From Scybalousia_A sp045221575 (lineage in GTDB: Bacteria > Bacteroidota > Bacteroidia > Bacteroidales > P3): a stretch of DNA of 64,000 nucleotides. The translations under genes and the position numbers were made by a program. The stretch spans positions 1 through 64,000 of the forward strand of contig JBGUWU010000013.1 of assembly GCA_045221575.1 (NCBI GenBank), read 5' to 3'. A model generated the notes under the pieces. It saw only the letters and a program-made list of their open reading frames with translations, did not search any database and had not been told where the DNA came from. This document shows, one piece after another, positions 16,902 to 25,274 of this stretch (its first letter is position 1; every line of letters begins with the position of its first letter).

Positions 16902-18668
16902 ATGAGAGAAACAAAAGACATTAAACCATTAGCAGACTTCAATTGGGACGAAATAGACAACACCAAAGGTGAAGTTTACAAAAAAGAAGAACAAGAAAAA
17001 TTGGAAGCCATTTATGACAAAACTTTCAGTCAAATAGGCGACCAACAAGTAGCTATGGGAACAGTTGTCGCAATTAGCGACAGAGAAGTAGTTGTAAACA
17101 TAGGATTTAAATCAGATGGTATCATTCCTTCTGCTGAATTCCGTTACAACCCAGACTTAAAAGCAGGTGATGAAGTTGAAGTATTTATTGAAAATCAAGA
17201 AGACTCAAACGGTCAATTAATACTTTCTCACAAAAAAGCTCGTATCCTTAAATCTTGGGATAGAGTTAATGAAGCATACACAAGCGGAGAAATTATCAAA
17301 GGTTACGTTAAATCAAGAACTAAAGGTGGCTTGATAGTAGATGTATTTGGTATTGAAGCATTCTTACCAGGTAGTCAAATTGATGTTAAACCTATTAGAG
17401 ATTATGATGTATTTGTTGATAAAACTATGGAGTTCAAGATTGTTAAGATTAACAATGACTTCAAGAACGTAGTAGTTTCTCACAAAGCATTAATAGAAGA
17501 CGAAATAGAAGCTCAAAAGGCTGAAATTATGTCTCACTTAGAAAAAGGTCAAGTATTAGAGGGAACTGTTAAGAACATCACTTCTTACGGTGTATTCATT
17601 GACTTAGGTGGTGTTGATGGACTTATCCATATCACAGACCTTTCTTGGGGAAGAATTAATCACCCAGAAGAAATCGTTAAATTGGACGAAAAGATTAAAG
17701 TCGTTATACTTGAGTTTGATCAAGAAAAGAAACGTATCGCATTAGGCTTAAAACAACTTACTCCTCACCCTTGGGATCAATTAGACCCTAACCTAAAAGT
17801 AGGTGATAAAGTTAAAGGTAAAGTTGTTGTTATTGCTGATTACGGTGCATTCGTTGAAATCATACCAGGTGTTGAAGGTTTAATCCATGTAACAGAAATG
17901 TCTTGGAGCCAACATCTAAGAACAGCTCACGAATTCTTAGAAGTAGGACAAGAAGTAGAAGCTGTTATTCTTACTCTTGATAGAGAAGAAAGAAAAATGT
18001 CTTTGGGTATTAAACAACTTATGCCAGACCCATGGGTAAATATTGCTGAAAAATATCCTGTAGGAAGTAAGCACACTGCAACTGTTAGAAACTTCACAAA
18101 CTTCGGTATTTTTGTTGAATTAGAAGAAGGTGTTGATGGACTTATCCACATTTCTGACCTTTCTTGGTCAAAGAAAATCAAACACCCTGCTGAATTTACT
18201 AAGATTGGTGAGAAGATGGAAGTTGTTGTATTAGAAGTTGATGCTGAAAACAGAAGACTTTCTTTAGGACACAAACAATTAGAAGAAAATCCTTGGGACG
18301 TTTTCGAAACAATCTTCACATTAGGTTCTGTTCATGAAGGAACTATTACTTCTATCAACGAAAAGAGCGGTGCTGTTGTAAATCTACCTTACGGAATTGA
18401 TGGTTTCTGTCCAAAAGGTCAATTACAAAAAGAAGACAAAACAACTGCCAAAGTTGATGAGAAACTTCCTTTCAAAGTTATAGAATTCTCTAAAGAAGCT
18501 AAACGTGTTGTTCTTTCACACGCTCGCACTTGGAAACAAGAAGAAGAAAAAGCAAGCAAGAAAGAATCTCCTGCAAAGAAAATAAGCCAAAACTTAGAGA
18601 AAACAACTCTTGGTGATTTGGACGTTCTTGCTTCTTTGAAAGAAGAAATGACTAAGAAAGAGAACTAA
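16902..18668 (+). CDS. rpsA: 30S ribosomal protein S1
   Basis: 588 residues with six S1 RNA-binding domains, roughly 50-120, 135-200, 215-285, 302-371, 388-458 and 476-542, the standard number for full-length S1. Typical repeated motifs are SYGVFIDLGGVDGLIHITDL, DYGAFVEIIPGVEGLIHVTE and NFGIFVELEEGVDGLIHISD. It binds mRNA on the 30S subunit, which matters in Bacteroidetes because they rarely use Shine-Dalgarno pairing. It is monocistronic, with its own promoter, structured leader and strong terminator. Confidence 0.97.
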   Translation: MRETKDIKPLADFNWDEIDNTKGEVYKKEEQEKLEAIYDKTFSQIGDQQVAMGTVVAISDREVVVNIGFKSDGIIPSAEFRYNPDLKAGDEVEVFIENQEDSNGQLILSHKKARILKSWDRVNEAYTSGEIIKGYVKSRTKGGLIVDVFGIEAFLPGSQIDVKPIRDYDVFVDKTMEFKIVKINNDFKNVVVSHKALIEDEIEAQKAEIMSHLEKGQVLEGTVKNITSYGVFIDLGGVDGLIHITDLSWGRINHPEEIVKLDEKIKVVILEFDQEKKRIALGLKQLTPHPWDQLDPNLKVGDKVKGKVVVIADYGAFVEIIPGVEGLIHVTEMSWSQHLRTAHEFLEVGQEVEAVILTLDREERKMSLGIKQLMPDPWVNIAEKYPVGSKHTATVRNFTNFGIFVELEEGVDGLIHISDLSWSKKIKHPAEFTKIGEKMEVVVLEVDAENRRLSLGHKQLEENPWDVFETIFTLGSVHEGTITSINEKSGAVVNLPYGIDGFCPKGQLQKEDKTTAKVDEKLPFKVIEFSKEAKRVVLSHARTWKQEEEKASKKESPAKKISQNLEKTTLGDLDVLASLKEEMTKKEN

Positions 18669-18694
18669 TAGAAAATAATTCTCAATAAATATTG

Positions 18695-18731
18695 ATACCA
18701 TTCTCCAAAAAAGAATGGTATCTTTTTTTTA
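18695..18731 (+). terminator. rpsA terminator
   Basis: An 11-bp perfect stem (GATACCATTCT with AGAATGGTATC) and a 7-base loop are followed by eight T. Confidence 0.9.
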
Positions 18732-18744
18732 CACTTAACCTTCT

Positions 18745-18842
18745 ACTAAAAAAGTCTTGATTTTAATGTAAAAAGTCTTGGTTTTAGTGTAAAAAGTTTT
18801 GATCTTTTTAAAAAAAGTCTTGATCTTTTTATAAGAAAACGA
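18745..18842. repeat. Family 2 module array
   Basis: Four consecutive units of the form AAAAAGTCTTGATTTT / AAAAAGTCTTGGTTTT / AAAAAGTTTTGATCTTTTT / AAAAAGTCTTGATCTTTTT occur between 18747 and 18832, about 23-26 bases apart. This is the clearest tandem example of the family. It lies in the convergent spacer after the rpsA terminator. Confidence 0.75.
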
Positions 18843-18878
18843 AGTTATTTTTTCAATTATCCTTATGCTTAATTATTA

Positions 18879-20099
18879 TTATCTAATGATAACAATTTTT
18901 TTGTTTATTCTTGTTGTAGAAGAGGATATTAACAAGTTATAAAAACCGCTTTTAAGAAGAGAAATATCTACTTGATAAATATTTTCACCAATAGTAAAAT
19001 AATTCAAAGGAGCATTAATTATCACTCTTCCCATATTATCCACAATAATTAGTTGATTTATGTTATCATTATTCAAAGTTTTAAAACTTAAATATTTATC
19101 TGTTTGATAGAAGTCTATTATTTCTCCTTGATTTTCTTTGATTGGGGTTAATGATACCGAGTTTTCATCTATCTTTGCAAAATCATTAGCCAAAGAAAAA
19201 GCAATAGCACAAACCTTTTTCATATAATTAAAGTCAAGGTATTTACTACTATCTTGCAAAGTGTGGTAATATGGAGAAAAATCATTCTCGGTAAGGAAAA
19301 CTGTCTTCAATCCCCACGCATAAAAGTTCCATGAATCTGAAGCTCTTATGTATTCTGTAGTCAGTTTCGGTATTAAGTCTGTATATAGCAAAGTGTTTTC
19401 AACTGTTTTATTGGTGTATTTATCTGAATTTGCATAATAGTTAATCGCAAGAGTATCAGTTAGATTATAACCCACCATATCCAAGTTTATCATTCCAAGT
19501 AATTCCATATTCCAAGGAGAAGATAACTTATTCATTCTATCATTACTACCCAACAAACCCAACTCTTCACCCGCATAGAATTCTATTCTTAGATTGTATC
19601 TTGAGCTTATATTATATGTATTCCAAATCCTTGCAAGTTCCAACAGCGTTGCTACACCTGAAGCGTTGTCATCTGCACCTGGAGCATAGTGTTCAAAGTC
19701 AGTAAAACCCTCTTCTCTCGTTGAAATACAATCATAGTGAGCTCCAAAGAAAAGGCTTGTATCCACAATCGTACTTCCTCTTTTCAGACAAATAACATTA
19801 TACAACCAACCACTGTTCATTGGAACATCATGAAGGTAATATAAATCTTGAACATAGAAAGAATCAATATTCACCTCAAAACCATAAGCTTGCATTCTAT
19901 CTTTCAAGTAAAAAGCAACATCTCTTCCATAATCAGAAAACAAGAAACGAGAAGGATAACTCTCTAATTCTTGTACATTTTTTTGAAGTGAATCTGCACT
20001 TATCTTTTCTATCATCTGCTGAGTGACAGAATTTTGTGCATTAGACAAAGAAACACTAAGAATAGACAAAAATATTATAATAAAAAACCTTTTCACCAA
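18879..20099 (-). CDS. M28 family aminopeptidase with T9SS sorting domain
   Basis: Secreted zinc peptidase, 406 residues. After a signal peptide (about 1-21) the catalytic domain shows the M28 metal ligands in order: GAHYD, GADDNASGVAT, AGEELGLLGS, NLDMVGY and a late His in SPYYHTLQDS. The last 75 residues form a type A T9SS C-terminal sorting domain (IIVDNMGRVI, YQVDISLLKSGFYNLLI, KKIVIIR), which directs export across the outer membrane and surface attachment. It probably feeds the cell with amino acids from external peptides. Confidence 0.9.
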   Translation of the reverse strand: MVKRFFIIIFLSILSVSLSNAQNSVTQQMIEKISADSLQKNVQELESYPSRFLFSDYGRDVAFYLKDRMQAYGFEVNIDSFYVQDLYYLHDVPMNSGWLYNVICLKRGSTIVDTSLFFGAHYDCISTREEGFTDFEHYAPGADDNASGVATLLELARIWNTYNISSRYNLRIEFYAGEELGLLGSNDRMNKLSSPWNMELLGMINLDMVGYNLTDTLAINYYANSDKYTNKTVENTLLYTDLIPKLTTEYIRASDSWNFYAWGLKTVFLTENDFSPYYHTLQDSSKYLDFNYMKKVCAIAFSLANDFAKIDENSVSLTPIKENQGEIIDFYQTDKYLSFKTLNNDNINQLIIVDNMGRVIINAPLNYFTIGENIYQVDISLLKSGFYNLLISSSTTRINKKIVIIR

Positions 20100-20106
20100 A
20101 TGAAAA

Positions 20107-21441
20107 CTAATCTATTTCTATCTTATATATTGTTTTTGTTTTGTCAGTAATCTTAAATCTATCGTCAATCCTCTCCCCTACTACCCAAATAATATCTTCA
20201 CCTGAACAAAGCAACCACTGTTTTTCTTTATCAAGCAAAGAATATTTTTGATTAGTGAAGAAATCAGATAGTTTTTGTTTACCATGTAATCCAAAAGGAA
20301 AGAACGTATCTCCATTTGTCCAATGTCTAAGTTGCAAAGGAAACTTCAATAAATCAAAATCAAACATTGCAACATTTTTTTCTTTTGGTATGCGTACAAA
20401 ATTAAGATCTCTAAGTATCTCTATCTGAAGTTTTAGTGGTCGTTCTATATTTGTTTGATAGTTTTCTATAAAGTAGTTGTTGGAATTTTCTTCTAAGTCT
20501 CGTTTTGTTATAAAAAGATACTTTCTATCTCTCACCAAACGGTATTGCTCTGAAAAAAACACTTTACCGGAAGAAGTCTTGTCACTCAAAGCCTCACTAA
20601 TTGCATTGATATTAGCATCATTGAAACCAAATTCTGAAAGAATTTCATACATAAAAATATGTAGCGGTTCTAAATTTAAAGCATCTGCTATACTTATCTT
20701 TATATAATCTTTTTCTCTTCTTAATATTTTTTGCTTAACCTCCTCAACAACTTTTCTAAAAACAAGTTCTGTCTCTCTTAATCGTTCAATATTTTTCTTG
20801 ATAATGATATCAAAATTAGGAGAAATCTCTCTCAAAACAGGTACAACTTCGTTACGTATTTTATTTCGTGTAAATTTATTGTCTTTATTGGTAGAATCTT
20901 CTACAAAAGCTATATCGTGTCTTAATGCATATTCTCTAATATTTCTTCTTGAAGCGAAAAGTAAAGGACGAATGATGTTATTGCTTTTAGGGAGAATACC
21001 GTGTAGACCAGCGATACCTGTTCCCCTAAGCAAATTGATTATAAATGTTTCAGCAGAGTCGTCTGAATGATGAGCAGTAGCAAGATAAGAGAAATCGTTC
21101 TCTTTTATTATCTTGTTAAACCAATCATAACGCAAATCTCTTGCAGACATTTCAAGACTTTTCTTCTCTTTTTCCATATAAGAAAAAGTATCAAACTCTT
21201 GAACAAAGATTTCTATGTTGTTATCTTGTGCGAACTTACGTACAAAATATTCATCTCTTATGCTTTCTTCTCCTCTTAAATGAAAATTGCAATGAGCTAT
21301 AGCAAAACTGTAGTTGCTTCTTAAAAACAAATCTAACATAACCATAGAATCGACGCCTCCACTTATAGCAAGAAGTATCTTGTCTGTCTTTGGGTTAAAG
21401 AGTTGTTTGTCTTTAATATAGTGTTGAAATTCTTGTAGCAT
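20107..21441 (-). CDS. tilS: tRNA(Ile)-lysidine synthetase
   Basis: Modifies C34 of the CAU-anticodon tRNA-Ile to lysidine, using ATP and lysine, so that it reads AUA; essential in bacteria with AUA codons, which are frequent here. 444 residues: PP-loop SGGVDS at 27-32, ATAHHSDDSAETFIINLLRGTG, RNKIRNEVVP, and a C-terminal TilS domain (MFDFDLLKFPLQLRHWTNGD, KQWLLCSGEDIIWVVGERID). Normal length and motifs. It lies seven bases upstream of the M28 gene in transcription order. Confidence 0.95.
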   Translation of the reverse strand: MLQEFQHYIKDKQLFNPKTDKILLAISGGVDSMVMLDLFLRSNYSFAIAHCNFHLRGEESIRDEYFVRKFAQDNNIEIFVQEFDTFSYMEKEKKSLEMSARDLRYDWFNKIIKENDFSYLATAHHSDDSAETFIINLLRGTGIAGLHGILPKSNNIIRPLLFASRRNIREYALRHDIAFVEDSTNKDNKFTRNKIRNEVVPVLREISPNFDIIIKKNIERLRETELVFRKVVEEVKQKILRREKDYIKISIADALNLEPLHIFMYEILSEFGFNDANINAISEALSDKTSSGKVFFSEQYRLVRDRKYLFITKRDLEENSNNYFIENYQTNIERPLKLQIEILRDLNFVRIPKEKNVAMFDFDLLKFPLQLRHWTNGDTFFPFGLHGKQKLSDFFTNQKYSLLDKEKQWLLCSGEDIIWVVGERIDDRFKITDKTKTIYKIEID

Positions 21442-21505
21442 AAAAATTTATTTCTTTGTTTATCAAGTTTGTAAAAGCTTTTGAGAGTTTTTCTAAACTT
21501 TTTTC

Positions 21506-23680
21506 TTATAAGTTCTTTAATAAGAAATTAGTCATCATTGTATATAGATGATAACGGGTATTCCCACCATAAATACTGTGATTCTTATCTGGGTAAGAGA
21601 ACTGTAAAAATTGTTTATTATTTTTTATTAGTTCTGTTGTCCAATTCATAGTATTTTGAAAATGAACATTATCATCTGCTGTTCCATGTATAAGAAGATA
21701 ATTACCTTCTAAAAGATCAGCATAATGTATTGGGCAGTTGTTATCATACCCTGCTGCATTCTCTTGAGGAGTACGCATAAAACGTTCTGTATATACATTA
21801 TCATAAAATCTCCAATTTGTTACAGGAGCAACAGCTATTGCCGTTTTAAAGTATTTATGTCCTTTAGTAATACAAAGAGAAGACATATAACCGCCATATG
21901 ACCAACCAAATATACCTATTCTATCTTTATCAACAAAATCCAAACCAGCAAAATATTTTGCTGCTGATATTTGATCTTCTACTTCTATTTTTCCAAGATT
22001 AAGATAAGTACATTTCTTAAACTTTGCTCCTCTAAAGCCTGTACCTCTTCCATCTACACAAGCAACGACATATCCTTTTTCGCTAAGCATACGAAACCAC
22101 ATATAATCAAAGAAACGAGATTGAGAATTAAGTACTTCTTGAGAACCTGGACCACCATAGACATAGAAAAGAACAGGATATTTTTTACCTTCTTGCATAT
22201 TCGTTGGCTTAATAAGCCAATAATATAAAGTATCTCCATTTTCATTTACAAAAGAAGAGAACTCTTTATCTTCTATATCATATTCTCCTAATTTTTTATC
22301 CAAGTCTTCGTTATCTTCCAAAGTTACAAGTGTTTTTCCATTATTATCATTTATAGTGTAGATTGTTGGTATTGTAACGTTAGAGAAAGAAGATATATAA
22401 TATTTTCCATTCTTAGAAAACTCTGCAGTGTAAGTTCCTTCTTTTGTTTTATCAGATAGTTGTTCAAGTTTTTTCCCATTGAAACTAACTCTTAGAAGTT
22501 CTCTATTGTATGATTTGGTTTTTGCAGCAGTGAAGTAGATTTGTTTGTTTTGTTCATCTATATAACAGATTTGATCTACATCATAATTGCCTTTTGTTAT
22601 AGGAGTTACTTTTCCACTTTTTATTTCTACCATATAAAGATTCATATAACCATTTCTTTCACTACGAACAATAACGTTCTTTTTATCTTTAAGGAAAGTA
22701 ACAAAATCTGGTTGTTCTATATAGCATTCATCTTTATCTTCAAAGATTATCTTTTTATCAAAGGTATTTACATCTATGAGATAAAGTTTATAATCATTTT
22801 GATGTCTGTTTAAGAATGTAACACAAAGTTCATCGTTAGCAGACCATTGCATACGAGGATAATATAAATCTTGATAATCGTTATCGCTTATATTTATTTT
22901 AGTGCTTTTGTTTGTTTTTAAATCATATACAAAGACATCTACTTTAGAATTATCTTCTCCTGCTTTTGGATATTTATATTTGTAGTGAAAAGGATAAAGA
23001 GAACCTTGAGGATACATAGGCATATCATATTCCTTCACATCACTTTCATCAAAACGATAGTACGCTATTTTGTTTCCCGCGTTATTCCAAAAGAAACCTT
23101 GAGTAATTGCAAACTCTTCTTCATAAACCCAATCTGTTGTTCCATTTATTATATGATTGTATTCTCCATCAAAAGTTATTTGTGTCTTTTGCATGGTGTT
23201 TATATCCCAAACATAAAGATTATTAGCATAAACGTATGCAATCTTATCGTTGGTTGGTGATATTGTTGCAAGACGTATGCCTTTTGCAATTTCCTTTATT
23301 GTTTTGTCTTTAATATTATATAGATAATAGTCAGCAATAAAAGAATGTCTATAGATATACTCTGGATTAGTAGCAAGAATAACTTTTTCGTTATCACTAC
23401 TTATAGCATAGTCTGTTATATATGTTTTTTCATCTAATCCAAGAGTTGAAAAATCAATATAATAACCTAATTTTTTCCCTGTAGAATACTCATATTCTTC
23501 TATTCCTTTATTTGTCAGAATACAATAATGTTCTCCATCTGAAAGAGAACGTATTTCACTTATTGACTTTGGTCGAAAAGTGTAATTTTTCCAAATATCT
23601 TCTAGTGTAATATTTTCTTTTTGAGCATAAAGAGTAGCACTCAAAACGAATGCGATAATTAATAAAAATATCTTTTTCAT
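21506..23680 (-). CDS. Dipeptidyl peptidase IV-like S9 peptidase
   Basis: 724-residue S9B-type serine peptidase with a signal peptide (about 1-19). An eight-bladed beta-propeller domain (DPPIV N-terminal) is followed by the alpha/beta-hydrolase domain. The nucleophile Ser is at about 595 in GWSYGGY, Asp at about 669 in HGTADDNVH, His at about 701 in KNHSIYG. The double-Glu motif that binds the peptide N-terminus is visible as DWVYEEEF. It removes X-Pro dipeptides from peptides in the periplasm or outside. No T9SS tail is present. Confidence 0.92.
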   Translation of the reverse strand: MKKIFLLIIAFVLSATLYAQKENITLEDIWKNYTFRPKSISEIRSLSDGEHYCILTNKGIEEYEYSTGKKLGYYIDFSTLGLDEKTYITDYAISSDNEKVILATNPEYIYRHSFIADYYLYNIKDKTIKEIAKGIRLATISPTNDKIAYVYANNLYVWDINTMQKTQITFDGEYNHIINGTTDWVYEEEFAITQGFFWNNAGNKIAYYRFDESDVKEYDMPMYPQGSLYPFHYKYKYPKAGEDNSKVDVFVYDLKTNKSTKINISDNDYQDLYYPRMQWSANDELCVTFLNRHQNDYKLYLIDVNTFDKKIIFEDKDECYIEQPDFVTFLKDKKNVIVRSERNGYMNLYMVEIKSGKVTPITKGNYDVDQICYIDEQNKQIYFTAAKTKSYNRELLRVSFNGKKLEQLSDKTKEGTYTAEFSKNGKYYISSFSNVTIPTIYTINDNNGKTLVTLEDNEDLDKKLGEYDIEDKEFSSFVNENGDTLYYWLIKPTNMQEGKKYPVLFYVYGGPGSQEVLNSQSRFFDYMWFRMLSEKGYVVACVDGRGTGFRGAKFKKCTYLNLGKIEVEDQISAAKYFAGLDFVDKDRIGIFGWSYGGYMSSLCITKGHKYFKTAIAVAPVTNWRFYDNVYTERFMRTPQENAAGYDNNCPIHYADLLEGNYLLIHGTADDNVHFQNTMNWTTELIKNNKQFLQFSYPDKNHSIYGGNTRYHLYTMMTNFLLKNL

Positions 23681-23703
23681 TTTATTTCTTCTGAATTAAA
23701 AGT

Positions 23704-24633
23704 TTATTCCATTAAATTGTCTATAAGTATATCCTTATACTTCATCAAAGGATCTATATTCTTTCTATCCTCTGGGAAAAGAGTCTTAAGAACCCAACGA
23801 TCTATTGCATCAGAGTTCCTATATTTATTTAAAGCCAAACGATGAATAAATTCTGTATAATACAATCCCCATGTCGTTTTTTCGTGAGCTCTGTAATATT
23901 GTTGCAAAGCATCTTTATATTCTTTCTTTATAAATCCTTTTTCATCATATATAGGAGTAAATTCCAATCCTTTAGTAACTACAAAAGAAAGTTTTTCTAT
24001 CTCTCTTGTAACTAAATCATTTCTAATAAAATCTGGGTGTTTGTCTAATAATTCATCTCTCCATTGAATACGTCTAAAAACATCACTAAGCTTTATTGCT
24101 AATTTTGCATGCCAATAGGTAGGTACATCATGTTCATTTATCCACCCCGAACGATAATAAGCATAATCGTTAGTAAGGTATCCTTTTAACTGAGCAAACA
24201 AATAAGAAGGAACAACTTCCATTGCATAAGATGTATCCTCATAAGACATGATTCTATAACCATATTTAGAATATTCGTTTTCAAACTTTTTCATACCAGA
24301 ACGAATACCAGCTATCACTTCAATATCATGTATTTTTAATGCTCTTATTTGTTCGTCTGACCAAGTCTTATGAAGAGTATTTGTTTTGTCTTCACAACTT
24401 AACTCATGATAGAAGTACAACAACTGATAAGCCCAGTCTGCACACTCTTTATCATTCTTAAACTCTGCTTTGAAAAGATTTATCGCTTTATGAATTACAT
24501 CTCTTTCTGAGAAAGGAAGGTTGCTTAAATCTTTTGCAAATTTGGTCATCTTTGCATCATCTAAGTATTCTGTATTTTGTCCTATCACTAACGTAGAACA
24601 CAACATCATTATGGCAAAAAATAACTTTTTCAT
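23704..24633 (-). CDS. Exported protein of unknown function
   Basis: 309 residues with a signal peptide (cleavage near VIGQ, residue 19). I do not recognise a family. The mature part looks mostly helical and rich in Tyr, Trp and charged residues (ADWAYQLLYFYHEL, YYRAHEKTTWGLYYTEF). No lipobox, repeats or catalytic motif is evident. It is transcribed in the same direction between the LUD protein and the S9 peptidase, 24 bases from the latter, so it may share its mRNA. Confidence 0.75.
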   Translation of the reverse strand: MKKLFFAIMMLCSTLVIGQNTEYLDDAKMTKFAKDLSNLPFSERDVIHKAINLFKAEFKNDKECADWAYQLLYFYHELSCEDKTNTLHKTWSDEQIRALKIHDIEVIAGIRSGMKKFENEYSKYGYRIMSYEDTSYAMEVVPSYLFAQLKGYLTNDYAYYRSGWINEHDVPTYWHAKLAIKLSDVFRRIQWRDELLDKHPDFIRNDLVTREIEKLSFVVTKGLEFTPIYDEKGFIKKEYKDALQQYYRAHEKTTWGLYYTEFIHRLALNKYRNSDAIDRWVLKTLFPEDRKNIDPLMKYKDILIDNLME

Positions 24634-24660
24634 TATATTATTCTTTTTTTTATTTTACAT

Positions 24661-25245
24661 TTACATTTCTGTTACAAACAAATACAATTCTTTTATTTCT
24701 TCAGAGATAAGCTTACCTGAACGTATACTTATAACCCATTTAGGAGGAGTTTCTGGCAAATGATTAAGGACTTGCTTATAAGAAGGATAGATTTGTGAGG
24801 TTGTTGCTATTATAATAAGAATAGGAGGAAAATGAGTCATATTTGTACCTATACCTTGCGTAGAAGTAAGAACAATACTACCTGTTTTGGAAACTATCCC
24901 TTGACAAAGAGAAACACCGACCTCAACTTCTTCTTCGTTCATTGAGGTTTTTATTCCTTTACCATCTAAATAAGCCCAAAGATTCTTAGAAAATGAATGT
25001 ATATTATTCCATTTTCTATAGTTTATCAAAGATTTTAACTTAAAAGATAGTTCCTCTTCATTCTGACAATAAACAAATTTACCTCCCTCTTCAGATACTT
25101 TTTCTGCAAAAAACATCACCGGGTCATCATTGCCGACATATATATCTTCGTCTTTATAGTCAGCAAGCGATACTTGTTGATTCACGTCCAAAATAGAGGA
25201 ACGTAACAATTTCAATATTTTTTCCTTATCAGAAGAGTTCTTCAT
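24661..25245 (-). CDS. LUD domain protein (LutC/YkgG-like)
   Basis: 194-residue LUD-domain protein. Family members include LutC of the lactate-utilisation complex, but this short stand-alone form next to ftsH is a Bacteroidetes standard with unproven function. Supporting segments are MNEEEVEVGVSLCQGIVSKTGSIVL and THFPPILIIIATTSQIYPSY. No lutA or lutB homologue is adjacent. It starts 29 bases after ftsH and is probably in the rsfS-ftsH operon. Confidence 0.82.
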   Translation of the reverse strand: MKNSSDKEKILKLLRSSILDVNQQVSLADYKDEDIYVGNDDPVMFFAEKVSEEGGKFVYCQNEEELSFKLKSLINYRKWNNIHSFSKNLWAYLDGKGIKTSMNEEEVEVGVSLCQGIVSKTGSIVLTSTQGIGTNMTHFPPILIIIATTSQIYPSYKQVLNHLPETPPKWVISIRSGKLISEEIKELYLFVTEM

Positions 25246-25274
25246 AAAACAACCATTCTTTTTGTTTTATACTA

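Noticed and set aside
18745..18842. CRISPR array or tandem terminators in the spacer after rpsA
   Set aside because: The units are degenerate, 23-26 bases apart and without distinct spacers. A clear terminator already precedes them.
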